Below are positions 10,001-19,840 of a stretch of DNA of 64,000 bases, one piece after another. Positions within the stretch are counted from its first letter, which is position 1; the number at the start of each line of letters is the position of its first letter. Below the pieces are notes generated by a model. That model was not told where the DNA came from, searched no databases, and worked only from the letters and a program-made list of their open reading frames with translations. The translations under genes and the position numbers were made by a program. Source of the DNA: Pseudomonas sp. IB20 (GTDB lineage: Bacteria > Pseudomonadota > Gammaproteobacteria > Pseudomonadales > Pseudomonadaceae); contig NZ_CP046103.1 of the NCBI RefSeq assembly GCF_009707325.1, positions 2,522,012 through 2,586,011 of the forward strand. Reading direction: 5' to 3'.

Positions 10001-11335
10001 ATGAAACCTGTGTTCATTTCACTGATGTTGATTTGCGGCTCTGCCCAAGCCGCCATGGGCCCGTTTGATGTGTATGAGCAAGCCTTGCGCAACGATCCGG
10101 TGTTTCTCGGCGCGATCAAAGAGCGCGACGCCGGCCTCGAAAACCGCACCATCGGCCGCGCCGGGCTCTTGCCCAGGCTGTCGTACAACTACAACAAAGG
10201 CCGCAACAACTCCGAGGCGCATTTGCCGGACGGGCGCGGCGGTACGTACCGCGATGACCGCAACTACAACAGCTACGGCTCGACTTTCAGCCTGCAACAG
10301 CCGTTGTTCGACTACGAAGCCTATGCCAACTACCGCAAGGGCGTGGCCCAGTCGCTGTTTGCCGATGAAAGCTTTCGCGACAAGAGCCAGGCGTTGCTGG
10401 TGCGAGTGCTGAGCTATTACACCCAGGCGTTGTTCGCCCAGGACCAGATCGACATCGCCCGCGCGAAAAAGAAGGCCTTCGAGCAACAGTTCCAGCAAAA
10501 CCAGCACCTGTTCCAGCAGGGCGAGGGCACGCGCACCGATATTCTCGAAGCCGAATCGCGGTATGAACTGGCCACCGCCGAAGAGATCCAGGCGCTGGAT
10601 GAGCAGGATGCGTCCTTGCGCGAACTGGGCGCGTTGATCGGTGTGCAGAGCGTCAACATCCAAGACCTGGCGCCGCTGAACCAAAGCTTCTCGGCCTTCA
10701 CCCTGACCCCGGCCAACTACGACACCTGGCATGAACTGGCGATCAGCAATAACCCCACGCTCGCCTCCCAGCGTCAGGCCGTGGAAGTGGCGCGTTATGA
10801 AGTGGAACGCAACCGCGCCGGCCACCTGCCGAAGATCACCGCGTATGCCAGCGCGCGTCAGCAGGAGTCCGACAGCGGCAACACCTACAACCAGCGCTAT
10901 GACACCAACACCATTGGCATTGAAGTCAGCATGCCGTTGTATGCCGGTGGCGGCATCTCGGCGTCCACCCGCCAGGCCAGCCGCGGCATGGAACAGGCCG
11001 AGTACGAGCTGGAAGGCAAGACCCGCGAAACCCTGATCGAGCTGCGCCGCCAATTCAGTGCGTGCCTGTCGGGGGTGAGCAAGTTGCGTGCGTATCAAAA
11101 AGCCCTGACCTCGGCCGAGGCGCTGGTGGTGTCGACCAAGCAAAGCATCCTCGGTGGCGAGCGGGTCAACCTCGATGCGCTGAACGCCGAGCAGCAGCTT
11201 TACAGCACCCGCCGCGACCTGGCCCAGGCGCGGTACGACTATTTGATGGCCTGGACCAAATTGCACTACTACGCGGGCAACTTGCGCGACACCGACCTAG
11301 CGAAAGTCGATGAGGCCTTCGGCCCGGTGAAATGA
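10001..11335 (+). CDS. aprF: Type I secretion outer-membrane channel AprF (TolC family)
   Basis: A 445-residue TolC-like protein with a signal peptide (cleavage near CGSAQA) and the repeated outer-membrane efflux architecture, starting FDVYEQALRNDPVFLGA. It forms the trimeric exit duct for the apr exporter. The ATG at 10001 has GAGG seven bases upstream. An alternative ATG at 9995 overlaps the aprE stop but leaves almost no room for ribosome binding. Confidence 0.93.
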   Translation: MKPVFISLMLICGSAQAAMGPFDVYEQALRNDPVFLGAIKERDAGLENRTIGRAGLLPRLSYNYNKGRNNSEAHLPDGRGGTYRDDRNYNSYGSTFSLQQPLFDYEAYANYRKGVAQSLFADESFRDKSQALLVRVLSYYTQALFAQDQIDIARAKKKAFEQQFQQNQHLFQQGEGTRTDILEAESRYELATAEEIQALDEQDASLRELGALIGVQSVNIQDLAPLNQSFSAFTLTPANYDTWHELAISNNPTLASQRQAVEVARYEVERNRAGHLPKITAYASARQQESDSGNTYNQRYDTNTIGIEVSMPLYAGGGISASTRQASRGMEQAEYELEGKTRETLIELRRQFSACLSGVSKLRAYQKALTSAEALVVSTKQSILGGERVNLDALNAEQQLYSTRRDLAQARYDYLMAWTKLHYYAGNLRDTDLAKVDEAFGPVK

Positions 11336-11365
11336 GCACGTATAAAAACAATAAGGAGGGTTTAG

Positions 11366-14323
11366 ATGATCACCGACTCATCCCGCTTCAAACCGTTTAC
11401 CGCAGGCTCCTTGCTGCTGTTGTCCGTTGCGGCACAGGCGCAATACACCGAGACCGGTTTACCGGGTAACCCCGCCAGCTGGCGGTCCACTGAGTTTCAG
11501 AGCGACTGGGGCCTGGGTCGCATGAAGGCCGATGAGGCCTACGCCGCCGGGATCAGCGGCAGCGGGGTGAAAATCGGCGCGCTGGATTCCGGGTTCGATG
11601 CTGATCACCCGGAAGCCGCCAAAGACCGCTTCCACCCAGTCACGGCCACTGGCACTTACGTCAATGGCAGCCCGTTCAGCACCACGGGTGCGCTTAACCC
11701 CAACAACGATTCCCACGGCACCCACGTCACCGGCACCATGGGCGCGGCGCGCGACGGCGTGGGCATGCACGGCGTGGCCTACAACGCGCAACTCTACGTG
11801 GGCAACACCAACGCCAATGACAGCTTCTTGTTCGGCCCAACCCCGGACCCCAAATACTTCAAGGCGGTGTACACCGCGCTGGTGGATTCCGGCGTGCGCG
11901 CCATCAACAACAGCTGGGGCAGCCAGCCTTCGGATGTCAGCTACCAGACCCTCGGCGGCCTGCATGCCGCCTACGCCCAGCATTACAACCAGGGCACCTG
12001 GCTGGACGCAGCGGCGGACGTGGCCAAGGCCGGCGTGATCAATGTGTTCAGCGCCGGCAACAGCGGCTACGCGAATGCCAGCGTGCGTTCGGCGCTGCCG
12101 TATTTCCAGCCGGAACTGGAAGGCCACTGGCTGGCCGTGTCGGGCCTGGACAAGGCGAATAACCAGAAATACAACAAGTGCGGCATTGCCAAGTACTGGT
12201 GTATTTCCACGCCCGGCGCGCTGATCAACAGCACGGTTCCTGGTGGCGGCTATGGCGTGAAGTCCGGCACTTCGATGTCGGCACCCCACGCCACGGGCGC
12301 CTTGGCGCTGGTGATGGAACGCTACCCGTACATGAACAACGAGCAGGCGTTGCAGGTGCTGTTGACCACCGCCACGCAACTCGACGGTTCGATCACCCAG
12401 GCCCCCAACACCACTGTGGGCTGGGGCGTGCCGGACCTCGGCCGGGCGATGCACGGGCCGGGGCAATTACTCGGCCCGATGAACGTCAGCCTGGCGGCCG
12501 GGCAGGGCGATGTGTGGAGCAATGGCATCTCCGACCAGGCGTTGCTCCAGCGCCAGGCCGAAGACCGCGCCGAGCACACGGCCTGGCAGCAAACCCTGAT
12601 CGACAAGGGCTGGCAAAACGGCGTGGGCGCGACTGCCAGCCAACAGGACCAGACCGACTACGCGGTCGGCAGCGCCCGTGACCAAGCCGCCGCGAACCGC
12701 GTGTATGAAGGCAGCCTGATCAAATCCGGCGCCGGCAGTTTGCTGCTCAGCGGCGACAGCACCTACCGCGGCGCGACCAGCGTAAATGGCGGCCTGCTGG
12801 CGGTGAACGGCTCGCTGACCTCGGCGGTGACCGTGAACGACAGCGGCACCCTCGGCGGTTCCGGGCGTATCGGCGCCTTGTCGGTGAACAGCGGCGGCAC
12901 CGTGGCACCGGGCAATTCCGTGGGTACCTTGAACGTGGCAGGCGATGTGAACCTGGGCGCGGGTTCCACCTATGCCGTGGAACTGACGCCCACCAGCAGC
13001 GACCGTATTGTCGCCGGTGGCAAAGCCGTACTGGGCGGCGGCACCGTCACCCTGGCGTTGGAAAACAGCCCTACGTTGCTGAGCCAGAGCCAGGCGCAAA
13101 GCCTGATCGGCCGCCAGTACACCATCCTCCAAGCGGCGGGTGGTATCCAGGGCCAGTTTGGTCAGGTGTTGCCCAACTACCTGTTCCTCGGCGGCACCCT
13201 CGACTATGCGGCCAACGGTGTGCAACTGGACGTGGGGCGCAACGATGCGACCTTTGCCAGCGTCGCCGCCAACCGTAACCAGCGCGCTGTCGGCGCCGCT
13301 GCCGAGCAACTGAGCGCGGGCAACCCGGTGTATGAAAGCCTGTTGCAGTCCGATTCCGTTGCCACCGCTCGGCAAGGCTTGCAGCAGTTGTCCGGCGAAA
13401 TTTACCCGGCGATTGGCGCGATGCTGATCAACGACAGCCTGCAACTGCGCGATGCAGTCGGCGAGCGCTTGCGCCATGTGCCCGCGAACGGCGAAAGCAA
13501 CCTGTGGCTCAAGGCGCTTGGGGCCTGGGGCAAGAGCGACAGCCGTAGCGAAACGGCAGGCTCGACCACGTCTATCGGCGGCCTGTTGGCTGGCGTTGAT
13601 GGCGCGCTGGACGAGCAGACCCGCGTGGGTGTGGTCGCCGGTTACAGCGACAGCTCGTTGAACCTGGGCAGCGGCACACATTCCTCGGCGTCCATCGACA
13701 GCTACCACTTCGGCGCCTATGCCGGGCGCGAGCTGGGCGACTGGCGCGTGAGCGTCGGTGGTGCTTACAGCTGGCATCGCGGCGATGTGAAACGTGACCT
13801 GCAATACGGTGAAGTCAGCGGCAAGCAAAAGACCAAGCTGGACGCACGCACGGCCCAGCTGTTCACCGAGGCGGCGTACCGCATTCACCTGCAACCGCTG
13901 GCGCTGGAGCCGTTCGCCAACCTGGCGTATGTGCACCTGGACAGTGATTCATTCCACGAAAAAGGCGACGCCGCTGCGCTGGAGCGTGGCCGTGATCGGC
14001 GCGATGCGGTGCTCAGCACCCTCGGTGTGCGCGCATTGAAAACCCTGCCGTTGAATGACCATCAGCAGCTGGAACTGTCCGGCTCGCTGGGCTGGCAGCA
14101 CAGCCTTACCGCGGTTGAATCGGAAGAACATTTGGCGTTTGTCGCTGGCGGGCCTTCATTTGCCGTGCGCAGTTCGCCGTTACTGCGCGATGCGGCGTTG
14201 GTTGGGGTGCAGGCCAGCTTGGCGCTGAGCAAGGCCACGCGGGTCAACCTCGATTACCACGGGCAGTTGGGTGGGCGCGAGACAACCCAAGGCGTGGGGT
14301 TGAGCCTGAACTGGCAGTTCTGA
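11366..14323 (+). CDS. prtA: Subtilisin-type serine protease autotransporter, first copy
   Basis: A 985-residue type Va autotransporter. Signal peptide residues 1-26; S8 protease domain with catalytic Asp74 (GALDSGFD), His117 (DSHGTHVTG) and Ser303 (SGTSMSAPHATG), plus oxyanion Asn near 232. A passenger-associated stretch (SGDSTYRGATSVNGGLL onwards) links to the C-terminal beta-barrel, about 270 residues ending SLNWQF with the expected terminal Phe. Preceded by AAGGAGG. It sits in the extracellular-enzyme operon but secretes itself and does not need AprDEF. Strongly paralogous to the next gene, especially over the linker and barrel. Confidence 0.92.
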   Translation: MITDSSRFKPFTAGSLLLLSVAAQAQYTETGLPGNPASWRSTEFQSDWGLGRMKADEAYAAGISGSGVKIGALDSGFDADHPEAAKDRFHPVTATGTYVNGSPFSTTGALNPNNDSHGTHVTGTMGAARDGVGMHGVAYNAQLYVGNTNANDSFLFGPTPDPKYFKAVYTALVDSGVRAINNSWGSQPSDVSYQTLGGLHAAYAQHYNQGTWLDAAADVAKAGVINVFSAGNSGYANASVRSALPYFQPELEGHWLAVSGLDKANNQKYNKCGIAKYWCISTPGALINSTVPGGGYGVKSGTSMSAPHATGALALVMERYPYMNNEQALQVLLTTATQLDGSITQAPNTTVGWGVPDLGRAMHGPGQLLGPMNVSLAAGQGDVWSNGISDQALLQRQAEDRAEHTAWQQTLIDKGWQNGVGATASQQDQTDYAVGSARDQAAANRVYEGSLIKSGAGSLLLSGDSTYRGATSVNGGLLAVNGSLTSAVTVNDSGTLGGSGRIGALSVNSGGTVAPGNSVGTLNVAGDVNLGAGSTYAVELTPTSSDRIVAGGKAVLGGGTVTLALENSPTLLSQSQAQSLIGRQYTILQAAGGIQGQFGQVLPNYLFLGGTLDYAANGVQLDVGRNDATFASVAANRNQRAVGAAAEQLSAGNPVYESLLQSDSVATARQGLQQLSGEIYPAIGAMLINDSLQLRDAVGERLRHVPANGESNLWLKALGAWGKSDSRSETAGSTTSIGGLLAGVDGALDEQTRVGVVAGYSDSSLNLGSGTHSSASIDSYHFGAYAGRELGDWRVSVGGAYSWHRGDVKRDLQYGEVSGKQKTKLDARTAQLFTEAAYRIHLQPLALEPFANLAYVHLDSDSFHEKGDAAALERGRDRRDAVLSTLGVRALKTLPLNDHQQLELSGSLGWQHSLTAVESEEHLAFVAGGPSFAVRSSPLLRDAALVGVQASLALSKATRVNLDYHGQLGGRETTQGVGLSLNWQF

Positions 14324-14338
14324 GTTCAAGACGATGAT

Positions 14339-14442
14339 CGCTCCCACGCTCCGCGTGGGAATGCCTTATGTGACGCTCTGCGTCACGCTTTGGACGCAGA
14401 GCGCCCTGGGCTGCATTCCCACGCGGAGCATGGGAACGATCG
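14339..14442. repeat. Large palindromic intergenic repeat
   Basis: Outer arms TCGCTCCCACGCTCCGCGTG (from 14338) and its near-complement ending GCGGAGCATGGGAACGATCG enclose inner dyads GTGACGC-TCTGC-GTCAC and CGCAGAGCG. This nested palindrome class, CCCACGCTCCGCGTGGG, recurs in Pseudomonas genomes. It lies between the two autotransporter genes and could form a large mRNA hairpin modulating read-through. Confidence 0.7.
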
Positions 14443-14489
14443 GGTTGGATTTCCAAAAAAGTGCAATAAGAAAACTAAGGAAGGTCACC

Positions 14490-17400
14490 GTGAAAAAACG
14501 TACGTCAGGGTTAATCACCGCCACTCACACCGGCCCGGGCTACCCGCTCAAGGCTTTGAGCTGCGTGCCATACGGTGCGTTGCTGTGCTGCCTGGCAAGC
14601 TTGGGTACCGCCCAGGCCGCACCCTATGTGGAAACCGGCAAGTTGGGCGACGCTGCCAGTTGGCGCAGCAATGAGTTCAAGGCCGACTGGGGCCTGGGCG
14701 CGGTGCATGCAGACGCGGCCTATGCCGCCGGCTACACCGGCAAGGGCGTCAAACTGGGGATCTTCGACCAACCGGTGTACGCCCAGCACCCGGAATTCAA
14801 CAGCCCCGGCAAGGTGGTGACGGTTGTCACCGAGGGCATTCGCCAATACACCGACCCGTATATTCCGGTAAAGGCCGGCGATGCGTTCCGCTACGACGGC
14901 ACGCCGTCCAAGGACTCCAACGGCAAGCTGGGTAACCACGGCACCCACGTCGGCGGGATTGCCGCCGGTAACCGCGATGGCGGGCCGATGCATGGCGTAG
15001 CGTTCAATGCGCAAATCATCACGGCGGAAAACGGCGACCCGGGCCCGGAAGACGGGATCATCCTGGGCAACGACGGCGCGGTGTACAAAGCCGGTTGGGA
15101 CGGGCTGGTGGCCAGCGGCGCACGGATTATCAACAACAGTTGGGGCATCGGCATCGGTGACCAGTACGCCAAGGGCGGCCGCGATCCGGCGTTTCCCAAC
15201 TTCACGGTCAATGAAGCGCAGGCGCAGTTCAATAATATCCGGCCGATCCTCGGCACGATTGCCGGTGGCGCTTACCAGGGCGCAATCGACGCGGCTCGCA
15301 GCGGCGTGCTGACCATCTTTGCCGCCGGTAACGACTACAACCGCAACAACCCGGATGCGATATCGGGCCTTGCGTACTTTGTGCCGGAGATCGCGCCGAA
15401 CTGGCTGTCGGTCGCGGCCTTGCAGCAAAACCCGGACACCGCTAGCGCCGATCCGTATGTGATCAGCACCTTCTCGACGCGTTGCGGTTATGCGGCCAGC
15501 TTCTGCGTGTCGGCGCCCGGCACCAAGATCTACAGCTCGATCATCAACGGCACCGATCTTTCAAACCTCACCACCGACTGGGCCAACAAAAATGGCACCT
15601 CCATGGCCGCGCCGCATGTGGCAGGCGCTGCGGCGGTGCTGATGGAACGCTTCCCGTACATGAGCGGCGAGCAGGTCTCCACCGTGCTGAAAACCACCGC
15701 CACCGACCTCGGCGCGCCGGGCATCGACTCGCTGTACGGTTGGGGCATGATCAACCTGGGCAAGGCGGTCAACGGCCCGGGCATGTTCATCACCGCCGAG
15801 GATATTCCGGCCGAGTTCCGCATCGACGGCGCGTATGGCAGTGGGCAATTCGTTGCGGATTTGCCAGGGATTGGCGCTGTGGTGGATGCCGGCAAACCGA
15901 CCCAGCGCCTGTGCACCGACGTGCATTGCGGGCTGGACGTGTGGAGCAATAACATCGCCGGCCATGGCGGCCTGACCAAGCAGGGCATCGGCGCGCTGGT
16001 GCTCACCGGCAACAACACCTACAGCGGCCCGACCCTGGTCAATCAAGGCTTGCTGGCGATCAATGGCTCGGTCACCTCCGACGTGACGGTCAGCCAGCGC
16101 GGCGTACTCGGTGGCTCGGGGCGTATCGGCTCGCTGACCGCCAAAAGCGGCGGCACCGTGGCGCCGGGTAATTCCATCGGCACGCTGAACGTGGCGGGCA
16201 ATGTGACCTTCGACGCCGGCTCGACCTACGCGGTGCAATTGTCGCCGACCAGCAGCGACCGCATCGTTGCCGGTGGCACGGCCACGCTCAACGGCGGCAC
16301 CGTGACCCTGGCCCTGGAAAACAGCCCGACGCTGCTGACCAACGCGCAGGCCCAGAGCCTGGTGGGTCGCCAGTACAACATCCTGCAAGCCGCTGGCGGC
16401 ATTACCGGTAGTTTTGGTGCGGTACTGCCCAATTACCTGTTCATTGGTGGCACGTTGAACTACGCGGCCAACGGTGTGCAGTTGGACGTGGCGCGTACCA
16501 ACAGCTTCGCCAGTGTGGCGGCTACGCCTAACCAGCGCGCGGTCGCGGCGGCTGCCGAGCAGTTGGGCGCGGGCAATGCGGTGTACGAAAGCCTGCTGCT
16601 GGCGCCGAATGCGGCCTCGGCACAAGGCGCGTTCAAGCAACTGTCGGGTGAAATTTACCCGGCGTTGCAGAGCGCACTGGTCAACGACAGCCGTTACGTG
16701 CGTGAAGCAGTGGGCGAGCGCCTGCGCAATGGTGAGATGGGCGCAAGCAGCCAGACTGTCGACAGCCGTGGCAACGTATGGGTCAAGGCGCTGGGCGCGT
16801 GGGGCAAGACCGACAGCCGCAGCGACACCGCGGGCTACACCACATCACTGGGCGGCATGCTCGCCGGGGTTGATGGTGCGTTGGACGAAGCGACCCGTAT
16901 CGGTTTAGTCGCCGGCTACAGCGACACCTCGTTGAACATGGGCGACGGCAGCCATAGCCGTGCTTCGGTGGACAGTTACCACTTCGGCGCGTACGCCGGG
17001 CATGAGATCGGCGCCTGGCGCTTGACCGGCGGCGCGACCTACAGCTGGCACCGTGCAGATGTGAAGCGCGACCTGCAATACGGTGAAGTGGCCGGCAAGC
17101 AAAAAGTCAAAGTGGATGCGAGCAGCACCCAGGTGTTCGGTGAGGCGGCGTACCGCGTCAACCTGCAACCGCTGGCCCTGGAGCCGTTTGCCAACTTGGC
17201 GTACGTGCATCTGAATACCGATGGTTTTACCGAGAAGGGTGATGCTGCAGCGTTGAAAGGTCATGACGACACGCGCGATGTGGTGTTGAGCACCCTGGGT
17301 GTGCGCGCGTTGAAGACCTTCAATGTGAATGATCACCAGCAGTTGGAAGTGTCTGGCACCTTGGGTTGGCAGCACAATTTGAGCAGCACCGATTCGCAGC

Positions 17401-17597
17401 AGCACCTGGCGTTTGCCTCGGGTGGGCCTTCGTTTGCGGTGGAAAGTGCACCGATGGTGCGTGATGCGGCGCTGGTAGGCGCGCGCGTGAGCCTGGCGTT
17501 GAGCAAGGATGCGCGGTTGAACTTTGATTACAACGGGCTGCTGGCCAGTAAGGAGAAAGTGCACGGGGTGGGGTTGAGCCTGGACTGGGCGTTCTAA
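14490..17597 (+). CDS. prtB: Subtilisin-type serine protease autotransporter, second copy
   Basis: A 1035-residue paralogue of the preceding gene. GTG 14490 is taken as start because AAGGAAGGT lies just upstream and the protein then begins with a long signal peptide ending TAQAA; the frame is open upstream only through the palindromic repeat. Catalytic Asp93 (LGIFDQPV), His150 (GNHGTHVGG) and Ser371 (NGTSMAAPHVAG). The linker and C-terminal barrel (ending SLDWAF) closely match the first copy, while the protease domain carries extra insertions. Surface-exposed or shed extracellular protease. Confidence 0.92.
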   Translation: MKKRTSGLITATHTGPGYPLKALSCVPYGALLCCLASLGTAQAAPYVETGKLGDAASWRSNEFKADWGLGAVHADAAYAAGYTGKGVKLGIFDQPVYAQHPEFNSPGKVVTVVTEGIRQYTDPYIPVKAGDAFRYDGTPSKDSNGKLGNHGTHVGGIAAGNRDGGPMHGVAFNAQIITAENGDPGPEDGIILGNDGAVYKAGWDGLVASGARIINNSWGIGIGDQYAKGGRDPAFPNFTVNEAQAQFNNIRPILGTIAGGAYQGAIDAARSGVLTIFAAGNDYNRNNPDAISGLAYFVPEIAPNWLSVAALQQNPDTASADPYVISTFSTRCGYAASFCVSAPGTKIYSSIINGTDLSNLTTDWANKNGTSMAAPHVAGAAAVLMERFPYMSGEQVSTVLKTTATDLGAPGIDSLYGWGMINLGKAVNGPGMFITAEDIPAEFRIDGAYGSGQFVADLPGIGAVVDAGKPTQRLCTDVHCGLDVWSNNIAGHGGLTKQGIGALVLTGNNTYSGPTLVNQGLLAINGSVTSDVTVSQRGVLGGSGRIGSLTAKSGGTVAPGNSIGTLNVAGNVTFDAGSTYAVQLSPTSSDRIVAGGTATLNGGTVTLALENSPTLLTNAQAQSLVGRQYNILQAAGGITGSFGAVLPNYLFIGGTLNYAANGVQLDVARTNSFASVAATPNQRAVAAAAEQLGAGNAVYESLLLAPNAASAQGAFKQLSGEIYPALQSALVNDSRYVREAVGERLRNGEMGASSQTVDSRGNVWVKALGAWGKTDSRSDTAGYTTSLGGMLAGVDGALDEATRIGLVAGYSDTSLNMGDGSHSRASVDSYHFGAYAGHEIGAWRLTGGATYSWHRADVKRDLQYGEVAGKQKVKVDASSTQVFGEAAYRVNLQPLALEPFANLAYVHLNTDGFTEKGDAAALKGHDDTRDVVLSTLGVRALKTFNVNDHQQLEVSGTLGWQHNLSSTDSQQHLAFASGGPSFAVESAPMVRDAALVGARVSLALSKDARLNFDYNGLLASKEKVHGVGLSLDWAF

Positions 17598-17629
17598 ACA
17601 AGCACGACCTGCTGAATGTGGGGCCGGGT

Positions 17630-17725
17630 TTTATGTGGGGCGGGCTGCTCGCGAAAGCGCATGGATTGAGAGGTAACAGGGAGATTTTCGTTGGCCTGGA
17701 GGCCGTCATTGCAGGCAAGCCCGCA
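17630..17725. repeat. Scattered REP half-sites
   Basis: GTGGGGCGGGCTGCTCGCGAAAGC near 17635 and GTCATTGCAGGCAAGCCCGC near 17705 resemble the two arms of REP doublets but with substitutions. Probably a decayed REP pair between prtB and lipA. Confidence 0.45.
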
Positions 17726-17778
17726 GTTAAAAGGTGTTTTCGCTTTCTCTACAAATCCAACAACAGAGAGGCAGTACC

Positions 17779-19209
17779 ATGGGAATTTTTGACTATAAAA
17801 ACCTCGGAACCGAGGGCTCCAAAGCGTTGTTCGCCGATGCCATGGCGATCACGTTGTATGCCTATCACAACCTCGATAACGGCTTTGCCGTGGGTTATCA
17901 GCACTACGGCCTGGGGCTCGGGCTGCCGGCCACGTTGGTCGGTGCGTTGCTCGGCAGCACGGACTCACAAGGTTTGATTCCGGGCATTGCGTGGAACCCC
18001 GACTCGGAAAAAGCTGCGCTTGGGGCCGTGCAGAAAGCCGGGTGGACGCCGATCAGCGCCAGCGCCCTCGGGTACGGTGGCAAGGTTGATGCGCGGGGCA
18101 CGTTCTTTGGCGAAAAGGCCGGCTACACCAGCGCGCAGGTCGAAGTGCTCGGCAAGTACGATGACGCCGGCAAATTGTTGGAAATCGGTATCGGTTTTCG
18201 TGGCACTTCGGGGCCGCGGGAAACCTTGATCAGCGACTCCATCGGCGACTTGATCAGCGACCTGCTTGCAGCGCTGGGCCCCAAGGATTACGCGAAAAAC
18301 TACGCCGGTGAAGCCTTTAGTGGTTTGCTCAAGAACGTCGCCGACTTTGCCGGTGCCCATGGCCTGACCGGCAAGGACGTGGTGGTCAGCGGCCACAGCC
18401 TGGGCGGCCTGGCGGTCAACAGCATGGCGGATTTGAGCAGCAATAAATGGTCGGGGTTCTACAAGGACTCCAACTACGTGGCCTACGCCTCGCCAACCCA
18501 GAGCGCCAGCGACAAGGTGCTTAATATCGGCTATGAAAACGACCCGGTGTTCCGCGCGTTGAACGGCTCGTCGTTCAACCTGTCGTCCCTGGGCGTGCAC
18601 GACAAACCCCACGAGTCGACGACTGACAACATCGTCAACTTCAACGACCACTACGCCTCGACCTTGTGGAATGTGCTGCCGTTTTCCATCGTCAACCTGC
18701 CGACCTGGGTCTCGCACTTACCCACGGCGTATGGCGACGGCATGACCCGCATCCTCGAGTCCGGCTTTTACGACCAGATGACCCGCGACTCCACGGTGAT
18801 CGTCGCCAACCTGTCCGACCCGGCGCGGGCCAACACCTGGGTGCAGGACCTGAACCGCAATGCCGAACCACACAAGGGCAATACGTTCATCATCGGCAGT
18901 AACGGCAACGACCTGATCCAGGGCGGCAAGGGCGCCGATTTTATCGAGGGCGGTAAAGGCAATGACACGATCCGCGACAGCAGTGGGCATAACACCTTTC
19001 TGTTCAGTGGCCACTTTGGCAACGACCGCGTGATTGGTTACCAGCCCACCGACAAGCTGATGTTCAAGGACGTGGAAGGGAGCACCGACCTGCGCGACCA
19101 CGCCAAGGTGGTCGGCGCGGACACGGTGCTCACGTTTGGCGCCGACTCGGTGACATTGGTCGGCGTCGGGCATGGCGGCCTGTGGACGGATGGCGTAGTG
19201 ATCGGCTGA
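17779..19209 (+). CDS. lipA: Extracellular class I.3 lipase LipA
   Basis: A 476-residue lipase beginning MGIFDYKNLG, typical of type I-secreted Pseudomonas lipases. The nucleophile is in GHSLGG at Ser207, matching the family position. C-terminal glycine-rich RTX nonapeptides (GSNGNDLIQGGKGADFIEG, GGKGNDTIRD) bind calcium, and the hydrophobic tail TDGVVIG is a type I export signal; there is no Sec signal. Export most likely uses AprDEF in the same operon. ATG 17779 follows AGAGAGG; the earlier frame start at 17734 lacks one. The 3' end is included in the tandem duplication at 19147-19442. Confidence 0.95.
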   Translation: MGIFDYKNLGTEGSKALFADAMAITLYAYHNLDNGFAVGYQHYGLGLGLPATLVGALLGSTDSQGLIPGIAWNPDSEKAALGAVQKAGWTPISASALGYGGKVDARGTFFGEKAGYTSAQVEVLGKYDDAGKLLEIGIGFRGTSGPRETLISDSIGDLISDLLAALGPKDYAKNYAGEAFSGLLKNVADFAGAHGLTGKDVVVSGHSLGGLAVNSMADLSSNKWSGFYKDSNYVAYASPTQSASDKVLNIGYENDPVFRALNGSSFNLSSLGVHDKPHESTTDNIVNFNDHYASTLWNVLPFSIVNLPTWVSHLPTAYGDGMTRILESGFYDQMTRDSTVIVANLSDPARANTWVQDLNRNAEPHKGNTFIIGSNGNDLIQGGKGADFIEGGKGNDTIRDSSGHNTFLFSGHFGNDRVIGYQPTDKLMFKDVEGSTDLRDHAKVVGADTVLTFGADSVTLVGVGHGGLWTDGVVIG

Positions 19210-19442
19210 TCAACCGTTACTGAAGCCTGCAACAAACAGCCCCGCATCTGCGGGGCTGTTTGTTATCACTTTCCGTTGCGTACCGTCGCCACGTCGGTGA
19301 CATTGGTCGGCGTCGGGCATGGCGGCCTGTGGACGGATGGCGTAGTGATCGGCTGATCAACCGTTACTGAAGCCTGCAACAAACAGCCCCGCATCTGCGG
19401 GGCTGTTTGTTATCACTTTCCGTTGCGTACCGTCGCCACGTC
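19147..19442. repeat. Exact tandem duplication, period 147 bp
   Basis: Positions 19147-19295 and 19294-19442 are identical. The unit contains the last 21 codons of lipA, a terminator, and the last 10 codons of the convergent lipoprotein gene. Removing one copy leaves both genes unchanged. Perfect identity and a length matching two other duplications in the window point to an assembly artefact or a very recent event. Confidence 0.95.
19231..19264. terminator. Bidirectional terminator between lipA and the lipoprotein gene
   Basis: AACAAACAGCCCCGC-ATCT-GCGGGGCTGTTTGTT: a 15-bp perfect stem with A-rich and T-rich flanks, readable as a terminator from both strands. A second identical copy lies at 19378-19411 within the duplication. 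Confidence 0.9.
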
Positions 19443-19637
19443 ATCGGCCTTGACGCGCACGTGCTTGCCGGCGATATCGGTGAATTCGTAGAAGCCATCG
19501 GCTGTTTTGGTGTTTGGGGTGTCCTTGGTCAAATACTGCGTACCATTTTGCAATGTCACCACGGTTTGCGTTGAGCAACCGGTCAATAGCAGAAAAGTGA
19601 GTGCAACCAGTGGCAGACCCAAATTCTTCATGTTCAT
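19413..19637 (-). CDS. Small YgdI/YgdR-like lipoprotein
   Basis: A 74-residue lipoprotein. Lipobox LLTGC near residue 21 ends the signal peptide; the mature part is a short SH3-like domain with TLQNGTQYLTKDTP and VRVKADDVATV, as in the YgdI/YgdR (DUF903) family of outer-membrane lipoproteins of unknown role. GGTAAGGG precedes the ATG. It is convergent with lipA and shares its terminator. Confidence 0.88.
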   Translation of the reverse strand: MNMKNLGLPLVALTFLLLTGCSTQTVVTLQNGTQYLTKDTPNTKTADGFYEFTDIAGKHVRVKADDVATVRNGK

Positions 19638-19840
19638 AACCCTTACCTTTAACCTTGGAAAGCTTTTACTCTAGAAAGTCCCGCTGCGTATGGGGCGGAC
19701 CGCAAATGTTACGCCATCAACAGAGCTATCTGATCACTTTTATAAGAAAAGTTGCGTGCGCCATTTATCTATTACCGATTGCAACAAGTGGTTTACGACG
19801 GCAATCTGTATGCATAACCAGTATTTGAACGGCGCGCGAC

